Below, piece after piece: positions 43,782-52,387 of a stretch of 64,000 bases of DNA. This DNA is from Paenirhodobacter populi. Its GTDB lineage: Bacteria; Pseudomonadota; Alphaproteobacteria; Rhodobacterales; Rhodobacteraceae. The notes under the pieces were generated by a model that had not been told where the DNA came from, searched no databases, and saw only the letters and a program-made list of their open reading frames with translations. Each line of letters begins with the position of its first letter. Positions within the stretch are counted from its first letter, which is position 1. The stretch spans positions 1 through 64,000 of the forward strand of contig NZ_SAUZ01000001.1 of assembly GCF_004022215.1 (NCBI RefSeq). Direction: 5' to 3'. Position numbers and translations under genes: made by a program.

Positions 43782-45056
43782 ATGACTGACGCTTCCGCTC
43801 CACTGACCATGAACGCCCCCGCTTCGCTGATCACGGATGACGGCAAGCCGCTCAAGGCCGCGCTTGCAAGCTCGCTTGCCGTGCGGCGGCGCCGGGCGCT
43901 GCTTCTGGTCGCCCCGCTTTTCCTGTTCATCTTCGTGACCTTCATCGTGCCGATCGGGCAGATGCTGTTCCAGTCGGTGCACAACGATTCCTTCCGCGCC
44001 AACGCGCCGGCGCTGGTCGAATGGTTCGGCCAGAACCCGCAGGGATCCGAACTGGACGAAACCGCCTATGCGGCGCTGGCCTCGGATCTGCGCACCATGC
44101 AGCAGAACCGTTCGGCCGGGGTCGCGGGGACGCGGATCAACTATGACGTTCCCGGCACGCGGTCGCTGTTCACCTCGGCGGTGCGGAATGCCGGGCAGCT
44201 CGAACCGCCCTACAAGGAGGCGCTGATCGCGCAGGACCGGAAATGGGCCGATCCGAATGTCTGGCGCGCGATGCGCTCGGCCTCGGCCGCCTTCACCGGG
44301 GACTTCTTCCTGAACGCCGTCGACCTGACGCGGGATGAGAACGGCAAGATCGTTTCCGTTCCCGAGGGGCAGGCTGTCTACAAGGGGCTGTTCTGGCGCA
44401 CCATCGTCATGTCGCTGGAAATCACCGCGCTGTGCCTGATCCTCGGTTTTCCGATCGCCTTCCTGCTGTCCTCGGTCAAGATGAAGCATGCGATGCTGCT
44501 GATGATTCTCGTGCTGCTGCCGTTCTGGACCTCGCTTCTGGTGCGCACGACCTCGTGGATGGTGCTGCTGCAACAGCAGGGTGTGGTGAACGACATCCTC
44601 GTCTGGCTTGGCCTGATACGCAACGACCAGCGGCTGGAGATGATGTATAACGCCACGGGCACGATCATCGCGATGACGCATATCCTGCTGCCCTTCACCA
44701 TCCTGCCGCTCTATTCGGTGATGAAGACGATCCCGCCCAGCTATGTCCGCGCGGCCCGGTCGCTTGGCGCGACCTCCTGGACGGCGTTCCGCCGGGTCTA
44801 CCTGCCGCAGACGCTGCCGGGGGTCGGGGCGGGCGGGCTTCTGGTCTTCATCCTGGCGATGGGCTACTACATCACCCCCGCCCTTGTCGGTGGCGCCGAC
44901 GGGCAGATGATTTCCAACATGATCGCCTTCCACATGCAGAGGTCGCTCAACTGGTCGCTGGCCGCCGCACTTTCGGCGATCCTTCTGGCGATCGTGCTGA
45001 TCTTCTTCTGGATCTACGACCGCCTCGTCGGCATCGACAAGATGAAGCTGGGCTGA
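43782..45056 (+). CDS. potB: ABC transporter permease, PotB-like
   Basis: The 424-residue permease has six or seven membrane helices and the EAA loop (ARSLGATSWTAFRRVYLPQTLPGV). It carries an unusually large periplasmic insertion (about residues 60-205) between the first helix and the core, longer than in E. coli PotB (about 275 residues). ATG 43782 follows GAGGGA. It pairs with the next gene to form the channel. Confidence 0.88.
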   Translation: MTDASAPLTMNAPASLITDDGKPLKAALASSLAVRRRRALLLVAPLFLFIFVTFIVPIGQMLFQSVHNDSFRANAPALVEWFGQNPQGSELDETAYAALASDLRTMQQNRSAGVAGTRINYDVPGTRSLFTSAVRNAGQLEPPYKEALIAQDRKWADPNVWRAMRSASAAFTGDFFLNAVDLTRDENGKIVSVPEGQAVYKGLFWRTIVMSLEITALCLILGFPIAFLLSSVKMKHAMLLMILVLLPFWTSLLVRTTSWMVLLQQQGVVNDILVWLGLIRNDQRLEMMYNATGTIIAMTHILLPFTILPLYSVMKTIPPSYVRAARSLGATSWTAFRRVYLPQTLPGVGAGGLLVFILAMGYYITPALVGGADGQMISNMIAFHMQRSLNWSLAAALSAILLAIVLIFFWIYDRLVGIDKMKLG

Positions 45057-45066
45057 GGAGACACAC

Positions 45067-46026
45067 ATGGCACTTCCCGTCTACGCAAGCCCGCTCGAAC
45101 GTGCCTGGCGCGGCACCTATCTGGCGATCTGCGTGATGATCTTCGTCTTCCTCATGGCGCCGATCCTCATCATCATCCCGCTCAGCTTCAACGCCCAGCC
45201 CTATTTCACCTTTTCCAAGGACATGCTGGAGCTGAAGCCCGAAGCCTACAGCCTGCGCTGGTATGACAGCCTGATCACCTTCGGCATGGCAAACCCGGAC
45301 GCGCCGCGCAACTGGGCCTTCTGGGGGGATTTCTGGCGCAATGCCTCCTGGATGCAGGCGGCCAAGAACTCGGTCATCATCGGCGTCTTCGCGACCCTCG
45401 TGTCGACGGTGCTGGGCACGATCGCGGCGCTTGGCCTGACCCGGCCCGAGATGCCCTACCGCAAGCAGATCACCGCGGTGCTGATCTCGCCGATGATCGT
45501 GCCGATCATCATTTCGGCGACGGGGATGTTCTTCTTCTATTCGGCGGTGCGGGTCCCGGTGCCCAGCTTTTCGGGCGGTTTCCACATCGAATGGATGCGG
45601 CTTGCGGGCTCCTATCTGGGGATCATCCTTGCCCATGCGGCGCTTGGCATTCCCTTCGTCATCATCACCGTCACGGCGACGCTTTCGGGGTTTGACCAGT
45701 CGCTGGTGCGCGCGGCGGCAAGCCTCGGGGCCAATCCGCGCACGGCCTTCTTCAAGGTGGTGATGCCGCTGATCCTGCCGGGCGTGGTGTCGGGCGCGCT
45801 CTTCGCCTTCGTCACCTCGTTCGATGAGGTCGTGGCCGTGCTGTTCATCGCAAACCACGATCAGCAGACGATCCCGCGGCAGATGTGGAACGGCATCCGC
45901 GAACAGATCAGCCCGGCCATTCTGGCGGTGGCGACGATTCTGGTCATCATCTCGGTGCTGCTGCTGACAACGGTGGAGCTGTTGCGCCGCCGCTCGGAAC
46001 GGCTGCGGGGCGTCACGCCGCAATAA
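45067..46026 (+). CDS. potC: ABC transporter permease, PotC-like
   Basis: The 319-residue permease has six membrane helices and the EAA loop AASLGANPRTAFFKVVMPLILPG. It starts ten bases after the previous stop, with GAGGAG as ribosome site. It also carries an insertion after the first helix (about 40-90). A copy of the intergenic repeat and then a terminator follow. Confidence 0.9.
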   Translation: MALPVYASPLERAWRGTYLAICVMIFVFLMAPILIIIPLSFNAQPYFTFSKDMLELKPEAYSLRWYDSLITFGMANPDAPRNWAFWGDFWRNASWMQAAKNSVIIGVFATLVSTVLGTIAALGLTRPEMPYRKQITAVLISPMIVPIIISATGMFFFYSAVRVPVPSFSGGFHIEWMRLAGSYLGIILAHAALGIPFVIITVTATLSGFDQSLVRAAASLGANPRTAFFKVVMPLILPGVVSGALFAFVTSFDEVVAVLFIANHDQQTIPRQMWNGIREQISPAILAVATILVIISVLLLTTVELLRRRSERLRGVTPQ

Positions 46027-46044
46027 AATACCGCTTCTGCCTTT

Positions 46045-46102
46045 CGTGTTTCCATAAATATCCCGGGGGTGAGCCCGGAACGGGCGAGGGGGCTGGCCCC
46101 CT
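46045..46102 (-). repeat. Intergenic repeat copy B
   Basis: Reads TTTCCATAAATATCCCGGGG, then GTGA, a stem GCCCG-GAA-CGGGC, then GGGGGCTGGCCCCC. It is in inverse orientation to copy A and lies between the convergent potC-like and hydrolase genes. Confidence 0.9.
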
Positions 46103-46138
46103 TGCGACCTCTCAGCCCGCATTTCCATCCCCAAAACG

Positions 46139-46167
46139 CAAAAGGCCCGCATCGCGCGGGCCTTTTT
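46139..46167. terminator. Terminator shared by convergent genes
   Basis: AAAAGGCCCGC-ATCG-CGCGGGCCTTTTT has a GC stem with an A-run before and a T-run after, so it can work on both strands, closing the ABC operon and the hydrolase gene. Confidence 0.9.
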
Positions 46168-46168
46168 A

Positions 46169-46951
46169 TCAGCGCGACAGGAAGGCTTCGATCGCCGCCT
46201 CGGTCTCTCGCGGCTTTTCGGCGTGAAGCCAGTGGCCCGCGCCGGCGATGCCCTCGTATTCCGCTTGGGGAAACAGCGCCTCGATCGCCGGGCGATAGTC
46301 GCGGCGGAGGTAGCGCGACGTCCCCCCATACAGAAACAGCGCCGGCCCGGTGAACGGTCGCGCGCCGGCGGGCAGGGGATCGGGCCAGCCGACGATCCGG
46401 CCCATGTTCGCCTGCAGCGCATCAAGGTTCAGCTTCCAGTGCACCGGCCCGTCGCGCAGTTCCAGCGATTGCAGCAGGAAGGCGCGGGTGGCCGGGTCGG
46501 GCACGCCGGGGGCAAGGCGGCGGTCGGCCTCGCCGCGGGTGGTGAGATCGTCGATCTTCAGCGCCTTCATCGCCGCGATCAGCACCTCGTTCGTCCCGGT
46601 ATGCGGGTAGGTGACGGGCGCGATATCGGCGACGATCAGGCGATGCACCAGTTCGGGCCGGGTCAGCGCCAGCATCATCACCGCCTTGCCGCCCATCGAA
46701 TGGCCGAGCACGTCGAGCGGCCGTCCCTCGGCCTCGATCACCTCCGCCAGATCACTCGCCATCGCCGGATAGCTGTGATCGTCCGACCGGAAACTGTCGC
46801 CATGGTTGCGCTGATCGACAGCGATCACCAGCCGCTCGGTCGACAGGTGCTTGGCGACGACCCCCCAGTTGCGGGCGGAGCCGAACAGGCCGGGGACGAT
46901 CAGCAGGGGCGGGCGGGCGGTATCGGAACCGTGGCGGATGGTGTGCAGCAT
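46169..46951 (-). CDS. Alpha/beta hydrolase, YbfF-like esterase
   Basis: The 260-residue hydrolase has the nucleophile elbow GHSMGG near residue 105, an oxyanion segment VPGLFGSARNW near 20, and the late His in GAGHWLHAEKP. It resembles YbfF-type acyl esterases; the substrate is not known. It is transcribed alone and ends at a shared terminator. Confidence 0.88.
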   Translation of the reverse strand: MLHTIRHGSDTARPPLLIVPGLFGSARNWGVVAKHLSTERLVIAVDQRNHGDSFRSDDHSYPAMASDLAEVIEAEGRPLDVLGHSMGGKAVMMLALTRPELVHRLIVADIAPVTYPHTGTNEVLIAAMKALKIDDLTTRGEADRRLAPGVPDPATRAFLLQSLELRDGPVHWKLNLDALQANMGRIVGWPDPLPAGARPFTGPALFLYGGTSRYLRRDYRPAIEALFPQAEYEGIAGAGHWLHAEKPRETEAAIEAFLSR

Positions 46952-47035
46952 GGCGCGACGCTAGCGCCGCCGCCGCCGGCTTTCCAGAGGAAGATTGCCT
47001 GTCCTGGGCCGTAAGGCTAGGGTCCGCCCGAACGG

Positions 47036-47419
47036 ATGGGGGCGAAGATGCAGTCGACAGGCATTCAGCAGATGACCGCGCAGGTCTTTCGGCTGATGGG
47101 CGAGCGGTTGGGCGCGCATGGCGCGACGCTGGCGGACCGGCTGGAACATCGCGGCGGGGCCCTGCCGGCAAAGGTCCGCCGCGCGGCCGAGGTGCTGGCG
47201 CAGGCGGAGCAGATGGCGGCCTCGCCCAAGCTCGCGCGGCAGCTGAACGCCGACGAGATCGCCCGGGCGCACCGGACCTGCGTGAAATACCTGAAACGGC
47301 TGGGATCGGGCGAGCGCGCGCGGAGCCTTGCGCTGAATGTCGCGGCGACGCTGGTTCTGGGTCTGGTGATCCTTGCGGCGGGGATCATCACGGTGCTGCG
47401 GCTGCGCGGCTTCGTCTAG
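47036..47419 (+). CDS. Hypothetical protein with C-terminal membrane helix
   Basis: I do not recognise this 127-residue protein. The first 95 residues are helical and charged (RLMGERLGAHGATLADRLEH, AEVLAQAEQMAASPKLA), and a single membrane helix (LALNVAATLVLGLVILAAGI) ends the protein with RLRGFV outside. It may be tail-anchored. A nearby internal ATG at 47048 is an alternative start. Its stop overlaps that of mntR by four bases on the opposite strand. Function unknown. Confidence 0.65.
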   Translation: MGAKMQSTGIQQMTAQVFRLMGERLGAHGATLADRLEHRGGALPAKVRRAAEVLAQAEQMAASPKLARQLNADEIARAHRTCVKYLKRLGSGERARSLALNVAATLVLGLVILAAGIITVLRLRGFV

Positions 47420-47847
47420 GCGCGGCGCAGGAAGGCCTCGAAGGCGCGCAGGGTCACGTCCGAGACATGGTGTTCCAGCCCCTCGGCATCGATCTCGGCG
47501 GTGTCCTGCGGCACGCCGACGGCGACCAGCAGATCGACCACCACCCGGTGCCGCGCCCGCACCCGCGCGGCCAGCGCCGCGCCCGCTTCCGTCAGGAACA
47601 CGCCGCGATAGGGCCGCGACATCGCCAGCCCCTCGCGCTTGAGCCGCCCGACCGCCTTGATCGCCGTCGGATGGGTCACGCCCATCCGCGCCGCGATGTC
47701 GGTGATCCGCGCCTCGCCCAGTTCGGCGATCAGGTCGTCGATCATCTCGGCATAATCTTCCAGCACCGCGACCGATTGCGCCGCCCGCGCCTGATTGAAG
47801 CGTTCCGCGCCCTCATGCGGGGCGGGCTGAGTCGTGTCGTCGGTCAC
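47416..47847 (-). CDS. mntR: Manganese-binding transcriptional regulator
   Basis: This 143-residue DtxR-family regulator has an N-terminal winged helix (RITDIAARMGVTHPTAIKAVGRLKREGL) and a dimerisation and metal domain with Glu and His ligands (AEIDAEGLEHHVSD). It binds Mn(II) and represses manganese uptake. It is divergent from mntH, with a strong MntR-type palindrome between them. Confidence 0.93.
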   Translation of the reverse strand: MTDDTTQPAPHEGAERFNQARAAQSVAVLEDYAEMIDDLIAELGEARITDIAARMGVTHPTAIKAVGRLKREGLAMSRPYRGVFLTEAGAALAARVRARHRVVVDLLVAVGVPQDTAEIDAEGLEHHVSDVTLRAFEAFLRRA

Positions 47848-47956
47848 GGGGCCTCCTGCAGGCCGGGTCGTCCGGCCCCGGTCTTGTGTCGTGACGCTTT
47901 ACAGCCTTGGCATTACTTTGAAAATGATAGGTCGCCTTGTCCGATAGTGTGGTCCG

Positions 47957-47984
47957 TTGACAAAAGTGTAGCCTGGGCTAGTAA
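47957..47984 (+). promoter_or_regulatory. mntH promoter with MntR-type operator
   Basis: TTGACA (47957-47962) is followed by the dyad TAGC-CTGG-GCTA (47969-47980), which matches the core TAGC-N4-GCTA of the E. coli MntR box as I recall it. The dyad fills the promoter spacer, as expected for a repressor site. The -10 (TAGTAA) is weak. Confidence 0.65.
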
Positions 47985-48033
47985 ACGCTGCGGATGCAGC
48001 GGCGGAGCCAGTTGTCCAATGATTCAGGGGTCC

Positions 48034-49314
48034 ATGTCGGGGCGGACACAATCCGCCATGTCTGATGTGCTGACCGGCAAGCGCAAGGGGCGCTTCGCGG
48101 CGCTGGTCTTTGCCGGTCCGGCGATCGTCGCCTCGGTCGCCTATATGGATCCCGGCAATTACGCGACGAACATTCAGGCGGGGGCGGGCTACGGCTACAC
48201 GCTGCTGTGGGTCGTGCTCTGCGCCAATCTGATCGCCATGCTGTTTCAGGCCCTGTCGGCGAAGCTCGGCATCGTCACCGGCAAGAACCTGGCGGAGCTG
48301 AGCCGCGACAACCTGCCCCGGCCGCTGGTCTGGGTGATGTGGGCGATATCCGAGATCGCCGCCATGGCCACCGATCTGGCCGAGTTCCTTGGCGGCGCGA
48401 TCGGGCTGTCGCTGCTGGCGGGGATTCCGCTTCTGTGGGGGATGGTGATCACCGCCGTCGTGACCTACGGGCTGCTGACCTTTGAAAGCTACGGCTTCCG
48501 CCCGATGGAGTTGATCATCGGCGCGCTCGTCGGCGTGATCGGCCTGTGCTATCTCGTCGAGGTGCTGATCGCGCCGGTCGACTGGGGCATGGCCGCGGTC
48601 GGCATGGTGACGCCGCAGATGCCCGACGCGGGCGCGCTGACCATCGCGGTGGGGATCATCGGCGCGACGGTGATGCCACATGCGATCTACCTGCATTCCG
48701 GCCTGACCCAGCACCGCGCCGCGGTGAAGGATGACGCGCAGCGCCGCCGCGTGCTGCATTTCTCGAATGTCGAGGTGGTGCTGGCGCTGGCCGTCGCGGG
48801 CATGGTCAATATCGCGATGGTGATGATGGCGGCTTCGGCCTTCCATCAGGGCAATGCCGATGTGGCGGAAATCGAGACCGCCTATCACACGCTGACCCCG
48901 CTTCTGGGCGCGGCGGCGGCGGGCGTGTTCCTGGTGTCGCTGATCGCCTCGGGGATTTCGTCCTCGGTGGTGGGGACGATGGCGGGGCAGATGATCATGC
49001 AGGGATTTCTGCATTTCAGCGTGCCGATCTGGCTGCGCCGGGCGGTGACGATGGTGCCGGCCTTCGCCGTGGTGCTGGCCGGCGTGAATGCCACCGATGC
49101 GCTGGTGATGTCGCAGGTGGTGTTGTCCATCGCGCTACCGGTGCCGATGCTGGCGCTGATCTATTGCATCGGCAATCGCCGGATCATGGGGAATTTCGTC
49201 GCCCGCCCCCTGACGCGGATCATCGCCACGATCGCCGCGATGCTGGTGCTGACGCTGAACTTCGTCTTGCTCGCGGCCTTCTTCGGCGTGCCGATCCCGT
49301 TCATCGAGGAGTGA
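48034..49314 (+). CDS. mntH: Nramp-type manganese transporter
   Basis: MntH is a proton-coupled Mn(II) importer with eleven membrane helices. It shows the metal-site motifs DPGNY in helix 1 and MPHAIYLHS in helix 6. The product is about 426 residues. Three in-frame ATGs (48019, 48034, 48058) are possible; 48034 is a compromise, with AGGGG just upstream, while 48058 gives a head closest to E. coli. It is the target of the divergent mntR. Confidence 0.94.
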   Translation: MSGRTQSAMSDVLTGKRKGRFAALVFAGPAIVASVAYMDPGNYATNIQAGAGYGYTLLWVVLCANLIAMLFQALSAKLGIVTGKNLAELSRDNLPRPLVWVMWAISEIAAMATDLAEFLGGAIGLSLLAGIPLLWGMVITAVVTYGLLTFESYGFRPMELIIGALVGVIGLCYLVEVLIAPVDWGMAAVGMVTPQMPDAGALTIAVGIIGATVMPHAIYLHSGLTQHRAAVKDDAQRRRVLHFSNVEVVLALAVAGMVNIAMVMMAASAFHQGNADVAEIETAYHTLTPLLGAAAAGVFLVSLIASGISSSVVGTMAGQMIMQGFLHFSVPIWLRRAVTMVPAFAVVLAGVNATDALVMSQVVLSIALPVPMLALIYCIGNRRIMGNFVARPLTRIIATIAAMLVLTLNFVLLAAFFGVPIPFIEE

Positions 49315-49357
49315 TGCCCCACGCTTCCCGGAACCGCCCGAAACCCTTCCCCTTCAT

Positions 49358-49410
49358 TCTTCCCCAAATATCCCGGGGGTGAGGCCGAAGGCCGAGGGGG
49401 CTGGCCCCCT
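49358..49410 (-). repeat. Intergenic repeat copy C
   Basis: Reads TTCCCCAAATATCCCGGGGG, TGA, a stem GGCC-GAA-GGCC, then GGGGGCTGGCCCCC. It lies after mntH and shows the most divergent TTTCCATAAATA end. Confidence 0.85.
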
Positions 49411-49509
49411 GCACCCTCTCCACCTGCGCCCGGAGCCCCGACATCCGGACACCGGGTTGCCAGCGGCCGGGCGCGCCGCTACTCCTGAGGCAAACCTGTG
49501 GGGGATGAC

Positions 49510-49905
49510 ATGGCCAAGATGATCCATTCGATGATCCGCGTGCTGGACGAGGCGCGCTCGCTCGCCTTCTACGACACGGCGTTCGGGCTGAAGATCCGCG
49601 AGAGGCTGGAATTTCCGGACTTCACGCTGATCTATCTGGCGAATGACGAAACCACCTTCGAGCTGGAGCTGACGGTCAACAAGGGCCGGACCGAGCCCTA
49701 TGCTCCGGGGAATGGCTATGGCCATCTGGCGGTCTCGGTCGCGGATCTGGCGGCGGAACATGCGCGGCTGACCGAGGCGGGCCTCGCGCCGCGCAAGATG
49801 GTGGATTTCGCCCCGGACGGGCAGGTGATAGCGCGGTTCTTCTTCATCGCCGATCCCGACGGATACCAGATCGAGGTCTTGCAGCGCGGCGGCCGTTACC
49901 TTTAG
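49510..49905 (+). CDS. gloA: VOC family (glyoxalase I-like) protein
   Basis: The 131-residue protein has two beta-alpha-beta-beta-beta modules of the vicinal oxygen chelate fold. It starts with MIHSMIRVLDEARSLAFYD and ends with IADPDGYQIEVLQR, both as in lactoylglutathione lyase. Likely metal ligands are the His near residue 5, the Glu in TFELEL, the His in GYGHLA and the Glu in YQIEV. Glyoxalase I detoxifies methylglyoxal with glutathione. ATG 49510 follows a G-rich stretch. It is convergent with thiD (overlap of four bases). Confidence 0.85.
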   Translation: MAKMIHSMIRVLDEARSLAFYDTAFGLKIRERLEFPDFTLIYLANDETTFELELTVNKGRTEPYAPGNGYGHLAVSVADLAAEHARLTEAGLAPRKMVDFAPDGQVIARFFFIADPDGYQIEVLQRGGRYL

Positions 49906-50699
49906 CGCCAGAGCGCGTGGAAATGATGGGTCGGCCCGTGTCCGTGGCCGACCTGCAGCCGGTCCGCGGCGGCGATGGCACCGGCGACATAGGCCTTGGC
50001 GGTGGACACCGCCTCGGGCAGGGGCAGGCCGCGCCCAAGCAGCGTCGCCAGCGTCGAGGACAGGGTGCAGCCCGTGCCGTGGGTGTTCTTCGTCGCAAAT
50101 CGGGGGCCTTCGAACCACCGCGCCCCCTCGGACGTGACCAGCAGGTCGGGGGCGTCGGCTTCCGCCAGATGCCCGCCCTTCAGCAGCACCGCCCCGGGGC
50201 CGAGGTCCAGCAGAAGCCGCGCCTGCGCCGCCATCCCGTCGCGGTCCCGCGCCTCGTGCAGGGTCAGAAGATCGGCGGCTTCGGGCAGGTTCGGGGTGAT
50301 GACGGTGGCGCGCGCCAGCAGGTGATCGCGCAGGGCCGCGACCGCCTCGGATGCCAGCAGCCTGTCCCCGCCTTTGGCCACCATCACCGGATCGAGGACG
50401 ATGGGCGCCGTCAGACCGTCCAGCGCCGCGACCACCGCCGAGATGATCGCGGCACTGCCCAGCATGCCGATCTTGACGGCGTCGATGCGGATATCGGCGC
50501 GGATCGCGGCGATCTGCGCTGTGACCATCTCCGGTGAGACCAGATCGACCGCCCAGACCCCTTGCGTGTTCTGCGCCGTCAGCCCGGTCAGCACCGCCAT
50601 CGCATAGCCGCCATTGGCCGAGATCGCCTTGATGTCGGCCTGAACGCCCGCGCCGCCCGAAGGGTCGGAGCCGGCGATCGACAGGATGTTGGGGATCAT
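49902..50699 (-). CDS. thiD: Hydroxymethylpyrimidine/phosphomethylpyrimidine kinase
   Basis: ThiD phosphorylates HMP and HMP-P in thiamine synthesis. The 265-residue ribokinase-fold protein has GSDPSGGAGVQADIK at 9-23, the KxGM segment VKIGMLGS, VLDPVMVAKGG, and the anion hole GTGCTLSS. It is the last gene of thiMED; its ATG overlaps the thiE stop. Confidence 0.96.
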   Translation of the reverse strand: MIPNILSIAGSDPSGGAGVQADIKAISANGGYAMAVLTGLTAQNTQGVWAVDLVSPEMVTAQIAAIRADIRIDAVKIGMLGSAAIISAVVAALDGLTAPIVLDPVMVAKGGDRLLASEAVAALRDHLLARATVITPNLPEAADLLTLHEARDRDGMAAQARLLLDLGPGAVLLKGGHLAEADAPDLLVTSEGARWFEGPRFATKNTHGTGCTLSSTLATLLGRGLPLPEAVSTAKAYVAGAIAAADRLQVGHGHGPTHHFHALWR

Positions 50700-51310
50700 G
50701 CGTCCTCCCATTCGCGCAAAAGGGCGCGGGTTGCCGCCTCGGCGTTCGGGGCGCGGGTGATGGCGCTGACGACGGCGACGCCCGCGGCGCCTGCCGCCTT
50801 CACCGCCGCCAGATCGCCCGCATGGACACCGCCGATGGCGACGACGGGGCAGGGGGCGGCGGCTACGATCCGGCGCAGACCGTCAAAGCCGATCGGCGCC
50901 GCGTGATCGGGTTTCGAGGCGGTGGCGCGCACCGGCCCGACGCCGAGGTAATCGACCACGCCCGGCGGCAGGGTGGCCAGATGCGCCTCTTCCTCGACCG
51001 ACAGGCCAAGGATCATTCCGGGGCCGATGCGTTCGCGGATGTGCATCGGGTCGCCGTCGCCTTGCCCGATATGCAGCCCGTCGGCGCCGATGGCACAGGC
51101 GATCTCCACCCGATCATTGACGAAGAAGGTCACGCCAAGCGGCCGCAGCATCGCCTGCAACACCTGCGCCTGCGCCGCAAAGGCGGCGTCCGGGGCGTGC
51201 TTGTCGCGCAACTGCACCGCCCATGCCCCGCCGCGCGCCGCTGCCAGCGCCTGATCCATCACCGGCAGCCCGGCCTCCGCTTCCGTCACCAGATAAACCG
51301 CGCCGATCAT
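50696..51310 (-). CDS. thiE: Thiamine-phosphate synthase
   Basis: ThiE joins HMP-diphosphate and the thiazole phosphate to give thiamine phosphate. The 204-residue TIM barrel has QLRDKHAPD (diphosphate site), FVNDRVEIACAIGADGLHIGQ, and YLGVGPVRATASKP. It is the middle gene of thiMED, overlapping both neighbours by four bases. Confidence 0.95.
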   Translation of the reverse strand: MIGAVYLVTEAEAGLPVMDQALAAARGGAWAVQLRDKHAPDAAFAAQAQVLQAMLRPLGVTFFVNDRVEIACAIGADGLHIGQGDGDPMHIRERIGPGMILGLSVEEEAHLATLPPGVVDYLGVGPVRATASKPDHAAPIGFDGLRRIVAAAPCPVVAIGGVHAGDLAAVKAAGAAGVAVVSAITRAPNAEAATRALLREWEDA

Positions 51311-52095
51311 GCTGCCTCGATCCTCGCGCCCTGGGTGACATCCTCGGGCGTCAGCGCGTAGAGCGCGTCGAGGAAGGCCGGCTGGAACGTGCCGGGGCCG
51401 GCGCAGACCGCCGCCGCCCGTTCGCCCGCAAGCCCGTAATAGGCCAGCGCCGCCGCCGTGGCCTCAAGCGGCGGCTGGTCCACCAGAAACGCCGCGATCA
51501 CGCCGTTCAGCGAACAGCCCGAAACGGTGATCTTCGCCATCATCGGATCGCCGTTCGCCACCCGCAGGGCGCGGGTGCCATCGGTCACGTAATCCACCGG
51601 CCCGGTCGCGACGACGATATGCCCGGTGCGCCCGGCGAGTTCCCGCGCCGCCGTCTCGGCCGAGGCGACGCTGTCCACCGCATCGACCCCGCGCGCGCCC
51701 TTGCCCCGCCCCGCCAGCGTCAGGATCTCCGAGGCGTTGCCGCGCACCACCGTCGGGCACAGGGCCAGAAGATCGCGGCACAGGTCGTTGCGGAACTGCG
51801 TCGCGCCGACGCCGACCGGGTCGAAGACCCAGGGCCGCCCGTGACCGTTCATCGCCGCCCCGGCAAGCCGCATCGACATCGCCTTGAGGCTGTCCGCCGT
51901 GCCGATGTTCACCGTCAGCGCATCGGCAAGCGCGGTGAACTCCACCACCTCCTCGGCCGCATCCGCCATGGCGGGCGAGGCGCCGGCCGCGATCTGGACA
52001 TTCGCCATCATGTTCATCGCGACGTTGTTGGTGATGTTCTGCACCAGCGGCGCGCGCGCCCGCATCCGTTGCAGATAGTGGCCTGTGTCTTCCAT
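51307..52095 (-). CDS. thiM: Hydroxyethylthiazole kinase
   Basis: ThiM salvages hydroxyethylthiazole by phosphorylation. The 262-residue product has PLVQNITNNVAMNMMANV near the start, WVFDPVGVGAT, and the active loop SGCSLNGVIAAF. ATG 52095 follows GTGAGGAC, and a small hairpin covers the ribosome site region. The longer open frame upstream is the riboswitch, not protein. First gene of a salvage-type operon with no thiC or thiG here. Confidence 0.95.
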   Translation of the reverse strand: MEDTGHYLQRMRARAPLVQNITNNVAMNMMANVQIAAGASPAMADAAEEVVEFTALADALTVNIGTADSLKAMSMRLAGAAMNGHGRPWVFDPVGVGATQFRNDLCRDLLALCPTVVRGNASEILTLAGRGKGARGVDAVDSVASAETAARELAGRTGHIVVATGPVDYVTDGTRALRVANGDPMMAKITVSGCSLNGVIAAFLVDQPPLEATAAALAYYGLAGERAAAVCAGPGTFQPAFLDALYALTPEDVTQGARIEAA

Positions 52096-52103
52096 GTCCT
52101 CAC

Positions 52104-52119
52104 TCCCCGCCGACGGGGA
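52104..52119 (-). promoter_or_regulatory. Hairpin next to the thiM ribosome site
   Basis: On the minus strand CCCCG-TCGG-CGGGG lies just before GTGAGG, so its 3' arm sits against the Shine-Dalgarno region. It may be the expression platform of the TPP riboswitch. Confidence 0.5.
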
Positions 52120-52147
52120 ACGGACGGAAGGCGGCAAGGGGCCACCC

Positions 52148-52230
52148 GCGTCACGACTTCCTCCGCCGGCATGACCCGGTTCAGGTTCCAAGGGTTCTTC
52201 TCAGCCCGTCTGAACGGACGCCCCTGTCGC
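52148..52230 (-). ncRNA. TPP riboswitch (THI box)
   Basis: The minus strand carries the conserved parts in order: GACAGGGGCGTC, GGCTGAGA, ACCCTTGGAACCTGAAC, CCGGGTCATGCCGGCG and GAGGAAGTCGTG. They match the thiamine pyrophosphate aptamer (P1 to P5). It controls thiMED. No clear intrinsic terminator follows; control of translation start is more likely. Confidence 0.95.
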
Positions 52231-52387
52231 GGGGGCAGACTGCGGCGGCGGGGGCACCGCTGTCAAGGGGGCGGGGCATCATATCCCGGTGGCCATCGCC
52301 GCGGCCTTCGGGTAACACGGACCGGCATCCGATGGCGCGCGGCCCGCGGATGCCGCGACACCCGCCCGCGATGACCCGGAGGCTTCC

